A DNA stretch of 64,000 bases. Origin: Burkholderiales bacterium (GTDB lineage: Bacteria; Pseudomonadota; Gammaproteobacteria; Burkholderiales; Burkholderiaceae_C). Numbering within the stretch: position 1 is the first letter of the stretch; each line of letters begins with the position of its first letter. The notes under the pieces are model-generated. The model searched no databases, had not been told where the DNA came from, and was given only the letters and a program-made list of their open reading frames with translations. Shown piece by piece: positions 60,259 to 64,000 of the stretch. Where the stretch lies: positions 1 through 64,000 of the forward strand of contig RXJQ01000011.1 in assembly GCA_003963115.1 (NCBI GenBank), read 5' to 3'. The position numbers were made by a program, and so were the translations under genes.

Positions 60259-60286
60259 ACATGGGGCCGATTCTAGAACAGTCAAG
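60259..60286 (-). promoter_or_regulatory. Sigma-32 (heat-shock) promoter candidate of ftsH
   Basis: On the minus strand CTTGACT (60286-60280) and CCCCATGT (60266-60259) are separated by 13 bases. Consensus is CTTGAAA and CCCCATNT with 11-16 bases between, so the -10 is a full match and the -35 matches 5 of 7. It lies between rlmE and ftsH. Confidence 0.75.
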
Positions 60287-60358
60287 AGCCCCGCTGCAGC
60301 AATCTATCCCCAGTGAAGCACCGGTTTTCGGCACTTAAAAGACGGCGATCGAGAAAAT

Positions 60359-61033
60359 TCATCGATTCTTGAGCCCGATACCCACCAGGAAAGTCTCGGC
60401 GGACTTGTCTCGCGAGGCTTTGGGCTTGATCGGCTTGACGACGCGAAAATGTGCGCGAAACAGCTCGACCAACTGGCTGTAACCACTGCCGTGAAACACC
60501 TTGCAGACCAGGCCACCCTCCTTTTTGAGGTGATTTTGGGCGAAATCGATGGCCAATTCGATCAAATGGGCGATCCGGGCGCTGTCTGACGACTCGATGC
60601 CGCTGAGATTGGGCGCCATATCTGAAATGACCACGTCCACGGGGCGGTCACCTACGGCCTCGCGCAATTGGTTCAGCACGGCGTCTTCGCGAAAATCGCC
60701 CAGGATGAAATGGACGCCGTCAATCGATTCGAAATCCAGCAGGTCCAGCGCAATGATGGTGCCATTGAGCTGCCCCGTGGCCGCACCGCCCACCCCTGCT
60801 TCCTTGGGCGCGAATTTGCGGCGCACATACTGGCTCCAGGCGCCCGGCGCAGCGCCCAGGTCGACCACCAACTGACCCGGTTTGATCAATTGCAGGGCTT
60901 CGTCGATTTCCTTGAGCTTGTAGGCCGCACGGGAACGGTAGCCCTCTTTTTGCGCCAATTTCACGTAGGGGTCCGTGACATGGTCGTTCAACCAGGCCTT
61001 GTTGACCTTTTTGCTTTTGGTTTTGACTTTCAT
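60359..61033 (-). CDS. rlmE: 23S rRNA (uridine-2'-O-)-methyltransferase RlmE
   Basis: 224 residues. The K-D-K-E-type site is spread over [16 protein letters not shown] and GLVCKVFHG, and the SAM loop is [14 protein letters not shown] near residue 57. It methylates U2552 of 23S rRNA (E. coli numbering). It precedes ftsH, as in many proteobacteria, where the pair is heat-inducible. A 17-base gap separates it from the divergent yhbY. A basic N-terminus ([15 protein letters not shown]) is unusual but small. Confidence 0.95.
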   Translation of the reverse strand: MKVKTKSKKVNKAWLNDHVTDPYVKLAQKEGYRSRAAYKLKEIDEALQLIKPGQLVVDLGAAPGAWSQYVRRKFAPKEAGVGGAATGQLNGTIIALDLLDFESIDGVHFILGDFREDAVLNQLREAVGDRPVDVVISDMAPNLSGIESSDSARIAHLIELAIDFAQNHLKKEGGLVCKVFHGSGYSQLVELFRAHFRVVKPIKPKASRDKSAETFLVGIGLKNR

Positions 61034-61050
61034 GGCTAGATAATAGAGGG

Positions 61051-61518
61051 ATGCCTGCTATTCAATTGACTACTGCCGAGCGCAAAGCCCACCGGGCCGA
61101 TGCGCACCACCTGGACCCCGTCGTGATGATCGGCGGCGACGGCCTGACACCCGCCGTCCTGAAGGAAACCGATGCCGCCTTGAAGGCCCATGGCCTGATC
61201 AAGGTCCGCGTGTTGGGCGACGACCGCGCCGCCCGTGAAGAAATCTACGCCCAGATCTGCGACAAGCTCGATGCGGCCCCGATCCAGCATATCGGCAAAC
61301 TGCTGGTGCTGTGGCGCCCCATGCCTGAGAAAGCCCCGGCCGAAGCCAAGGAAGACCGCAAGCCCGGTCCGCGCGAGGTCAAGATCCTCAAGTTCTCCAA
61401 GAGCGGTCTGCGCAAGCCCGAGATCAAGAAGGTCCAGGTCATGGGCAATCAGCGCGTGACCGCCGGCGGCTTGATCAAACGTGCCAAAAAGCGCGTGAGC
61501 AGCAAGAAGCCGGGCTGA
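61051..61518 (+). CDS. yhbY: YhbY-type CRM-domain RNA-binding protein
   Basis: 155 residues. The CRM fold is seen in [49 protein letters not shown], where GGDG is the G-x-x-G loop. A basic, Lys-rich C-terminal extension of about 60 residues follows (absent from the ~97-residue E. coli form). It associates with pre-50S ribosomes, which fits its place beside rlmE. It ends four bases before the convergent DUF4149 gene. Confidence 0.9.
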   Translation: MPAIQLTTAERKAHRADAHHLDPVVMIGGDGLTPAVLKETDAALKAHGLIKVRVLGDDRAAREEIYAQICDKLDAAPIQHIGKLLVLWRPMPEKAPAEAKEDRKPGPREVKILKFSKSGLRKPEIKKVQVMGNQRVTAGGLIKRAKKRVSSKKPG

Positions 61519-61521
61519 ACA

Positions 61522-61995
61522 TCACCCGGCCTGGGCAGGCTGATCGGGCTGATGGGCTGCAGTCAGCCGCCAGGCCAGGCTGCCCACCAGCACGATGCGC
61601 AGCCAGTACAGCACCGACGACGCGCCGTGCAAGGCCCCAAACGATAAGGCCGTCGGCTCGCCTGCCTTGGCCTCTTCGATCATGGGGTGCAGCACGAACT
61701 CGCCGAAAATCGCCAGAAACAAGGCCGCCAGGATGAGCAGCAGATTGCCTGTCATCACGGTGGTGGCCTGGCCTGACTCGACCAGATCACGCACACGGCG
61801 GCGCTCGATCATGAGCAGCACGATCGCGAATGCCAGGCTGACTTTGGCTTCAAGGGTGAAGATGCGGCCAGTTGCCTGACCCGCCAGATGGCGGTCCAGC
61901 ACCATGAACAGGCTGGGCGCAGCCAGGCCACCCACAGCCAGCATGGCACCAGCCCACACAGCAGCCAGCCAGGCTTGAAACCGCAGCAGCTTCAC
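61522..61995 (-). CDS. DUF4149 family membrane protein
   Basis: 157 residues with about four membrane helices ([76 protein letters not shown]). It matches the DUF4149 family often found next to greA in Burkholderiales. Function unknown. GTG start overlaps the greA stop (GTGA), so it is coupled to greA. Confidence 0.82.
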   Translation of the reverse strand: MKLLRFQAWLAAVWAGAMLAVGGLAAPSLFMVLDRHLAGQATGRIFTLEAKVSLAFAIVLLMIERRRVRDLVESGQATTVMTGNLLLILAALFLAIFGEFVLHPMIEEAKAGEPTALSFGALHGASSVLYWLRIVLVGSLAWRLTAAHQPDQPAQAG

Positions 61996-62468
61996 TGGTA
62001 GCGCACTTCGATGATTTCGTAGTTGCGGTTGCCACCGGGCGCCTGCACGGTGGCCACGTCGCCGGCTTCCTTGCCGATCAGGGCGCGGGCAATGGGCGAG
62101 CCAATCGAGATCTTGCCGTCTTTCAGGTCGGCTTCGTCGTCACCCACGATCTGATAGGTCACCACATCACCGGTGGACTCCAGCTCCATCTCGACCGTGG
62201 CGCCGAACACGACCTTGCCCCCTGCATCCAGCTCGGATGGGTCGATGATCTTGGCAGCAGACAGCTTGCCTTCGATTTCGTTGATGCGGCCTTCGATGAA
62301 GCCTTGCTTGTCCTTGGCGGCGTCGTACTCGGCGTTTTCAGAGAGGTCGCCCTGGGCGCGCGCTTCGGCAATGGCCTGAACCACGGCCGGACGCTCGACA
62401 TGCTTGAGGCGATGCAGCTCTTCCTTGAGCTTCTCGGCGCCGCGCTTGGTGATGGGAATGGTCGACAT
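61992..62468 (-). CDS. greA: Transcription elongation factor GreA
   Basis: 158 residues, the standard length. The N-terminal coiled coil ([56 protein letters not shown], in pieces) carries the acidic tip D-x-x-E-N-A-E-Y. The C-terminal FKBP-like domain ends [13 protein letters not shown]. It rescues backtracked RNA polymerase by stimulating RNA cleavage. The ATG at 62468 has GAGAGAGA upstream. It follows carB by 137 bases; I see nothing distinctive in that gap. Confidence 0.97.
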   Translation of the reverse strand: MSTIPITKRGAEKLKEELHRLKHVERPAVVQAIAEARAQGDLSENAEYDAAKDKQGFIEGRINEIEGKLSAAKIIDPSELDAGGKVVFGATVEMELESTGDVVTYQIVGDDEADLKDGKISIGSPIARALIGKEAGDVATVQAPGGNRNYEIIEVRYQ

Positions 62469-62605
62469 GGTTGCGTCTCTCTCGATGCAAATCAGGCTTT
62501 GAACTGCTTGAAATGAAAGCAGTGCCTCACAAAAAACGGAAGCCGCGACCTTGACCATCTGGCGATGGCGCCGGGCGCGGCCCTTGAACTTGTGGAAATG
62601 AAAGT

Positions 62606-64000
62606 TTAGTGTAGTTTGGCGTGCAGCTCTTGCAGTGAATACACCACCAGATCGTCCTGGTGTTTCATGGCCTCGACAGCGGCCTCGCAGCCAGCCATGG
62701 TGGTGTAGTAGGTCACCCGGTTGGCCAGGGCGGCCGTGCGGATGCTGCGCGAGTCGGCAATGGCCGTGCGGGTTTCGTCCACGGTCGTGAAAACCAGCTG
62801 GATTTCGCCTGCCTTGATGGCGTCCGCGATGTGCGGGCGGCCATCCTTGACCTTGTTGACCGGCTCGACCGGTACGCCGGCTTCGGCAATGGCCGCGGCC
62901 GTGCCCTTGGTCGCGACGACCTTGAAGCCCAACGCCACCAGCTCGCGAGCGACGTTGACAGCGCGCGCCTTGTCATTGTCCTTGACCGAAATGCACACAG
63001 TGCCCTTGGTCGGCAGACGCGATCCCGCTCCCAACTGGCTCTTGAGCATGGCTTCACCGAAGGTGACGCCCACACCCATGACTTCACCGGTCGAACGCAT
63101 TTCAGGGCCGAGGACGGGGTCCACACCCGGGAATTTGTTGAACGGAAAGACGGCTTCCTTGACCGTGAAATAAGGCGGCACAACTTCGCGCGGAGCCTTG
63201 CCATCGGGGCTTTTTTGCGTGACCAGCTTTTGGCCGGCCATGCAGCGCGCGGCGATCTTGGCCAGAGGCTGGCCAGTCGCCTTGGACACGTAAGGCACGG
63301 TGCGCGAGGCACGTGGGTTCACTTCGAGCACATACACGGTGGCTTTGTCCAGGCCTTGTGTGACGTCACCTTGAATGGCGAACTGCACGTTCATCAGGCC
63401 GACCACATTGAGCGCCTTGGCCATTTGCGCCGTCTGGCGGCGCAGCTCGTCTTGCAGCGCATGCGACAGCGTGTACGGAGGCAGCGAACAAGCCGAGTCA
63501 CCGGAGTGCACGCCGGCTTGCTCGATGTGCTCCATGATGCCGCCGATCATCACATCGGTGCCATCGGAGATGCAGTCGACATCGACCTCGACGGCGTCGT
63601 TGAGGAAGCGGTCCAGCAACACGGGTGACTTGTCGGAGACACGCACGGCTTCGCGCATGTAGCGCTCCAGATCCTTGTCGCCATGCACGATTTCCATCGC
63701 GCGGCCGCCCAGCACGTAGCTGGGACGCACGACCAGCGGGTAGCCGATCTCCTGCGCCAGTTGCAGCGCGGCTTCTTCGGTGCGCGCGGTGCGGTTGGGC
63801 GGCTGCTTCAGACCCAGCTTGTGCAGCAGAGCCTGGAAGCGTTCGCGGTCTTCGGCAATGTCGATGCTGTCGGGCGTCGTGCCGATGATGGGCACACCGT
63901 TGGCTTCGAGGTCGAGGGCGAGCTTCAAAGGCGTCTGGCCGCCGTACTGCACGATCACGCCGACCGGCTTTTCCTTGGCCACGATCTCGAGCACGTCTTC
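62606..64000 (-). CDS. carB: Carbamoyl-phosphate synthase large subunit, C-terminal 464 residues (5' end outside window)
   Basis: The frame stays open to the window edge at 64000. It covers the second ATP-grasp domain ([51 protein letters not shown] in pieces; [20 protein letters not shown]) and the C-terminal methylglyoxal-synthase-like allosteric domain ([51 protein letters not shown]). It makes carbamoyl phosphate for pyrimidines and arginine. The N-terminal half of about 600 residues is missing because of the window, not because of damage. Confidence 0.96.
   Translation of the reverse strand, partial: EDVLEIVAKEKPVGVIVQYGGQTPLKLALDLEANGVPIIGTTPDSIDIAEDRERFQALLHKLGLKQPPNRTARTEEAALQLAQEIGYPLVVRPSYVLGGRAMEIVHGDKDLERYMREAVRVSDKSPVLLDRFLNDAVEVDVDCISDGTDVMIGGIMEHIEQAGVHSGDSACSLPPYTLSHALQDELRRQTAQMAKALNVVGLMNVQFAIQGDVTQGLDKATVYVLEVNPRASRTVPYVSKATGQPLAKIAARCMAGQKLVTQKSPDGKAPREVVPPYFTVKEAVFPFNKFPGVDPVLGPEMRSTGEVMGVGVTFGEAMLKSQLGAGSRLPTKGTVCISVKDNDKARAVNVARELVALGFKVVATKGTAAAIAEAGVPVEPVNKVKDGRPHIADAIKAGEIQLVFTTVDETRTAIADSRSIRTAALANRVTYYTTMAGCEAAVEAMKHQDDLVVYSLQELHAKLH

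Overview
The window looks like a chromosomal segment of a high-GC betaproteobacterium of the order Burkholderiales. The evidence is a set of gene orders typical of that order: mltG-tmk-holB-pilZ-tatD, trxA-rho-(rpmE2), pstSCAB-phoU-phoBR, and the ftsH-folP-glmM / rlmE / yhbY / greA / carB neighbourhood. A PEP-CTERM sorting tail at the left edge and HAF-repeat and beta-helix secreted proteins would fit the Leptothrix/Rubrivivax/Aquabacterium side of the order, but this is inference from memory. I saw no rRNA, tRNA, CRISPR array, phage or transposase gene.

Layout. 1-0.8 kb: end of a PEP-CTERM protein and a decayed TIGR03118-type gene. 0.85-7 kb: secreted HAF-repeat protein, a two-domain cyanophycinase-like peptidase, and an aapJQM-type amino-acid ABC transporter with no ATPase gene beside it. 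7-11.6 kb (minus strand): mltG-tmk-holB-pilZ-tatD plus a small conserved-looking protein. 11.6-15.9 kb: ygfZ, DUF4936, an NRDE protein, a thioesterase-acetyltransferase fusion and an alpha/beta hydrolase. 15.9-22.5 kb (minus): a fatty-acid cluster, tetR-fabG4-maoC-fadA2-fadD, with a strong palindrome in front of tetR. 22.6-35.6 kb: a GT39-like membrane transferase, Fe-dependent alcohol dehydrogenase, CNNM/CorC-type protein, patatin, a Zn/Cd P-type ATPase, tex (carrying an in-frame palindromic repeat), pyrD and a pseudokinase-HDOD protein. 35.7-42 kb: an AddAB-like helicase-nuclease pair. 42.2-48.4 kb: trxA, rho, an AT-richer islet with a secreted beta-helix protein, rpmE2 and a second GT39-like protein. 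48.4-55.9 kb: the complete Pho regulon core, then a divergent fasciclin lipoprotein whose promoter has three tandem Pho half-sites. 55.9-64 kb: glmM, folP, ftsH (with a sigma-32-like promoter), rlmE, yhbY, a DUF4149 gene, greA and the 3' part of carB.

How the genes work together. The clearest units are the phosphate regulon (PstSCAB imports phosphate, PhoU restrains PhoR, PhoB binds the Pho boxes at 55.2-55.3 kb), the fatty-acid cluster under a likely autoregulated TetR repressor, and the rlmE-ftsH heat-shock module. The items most worth follow-up are the Pho-box-controlled fasciclin lipoprotein, the pseudokinase-HDOD protein, the thioesterase-GNAT fusion, the repeat inserted in-frame in tex, and the beta-helix gene set between rho and rpmE2.
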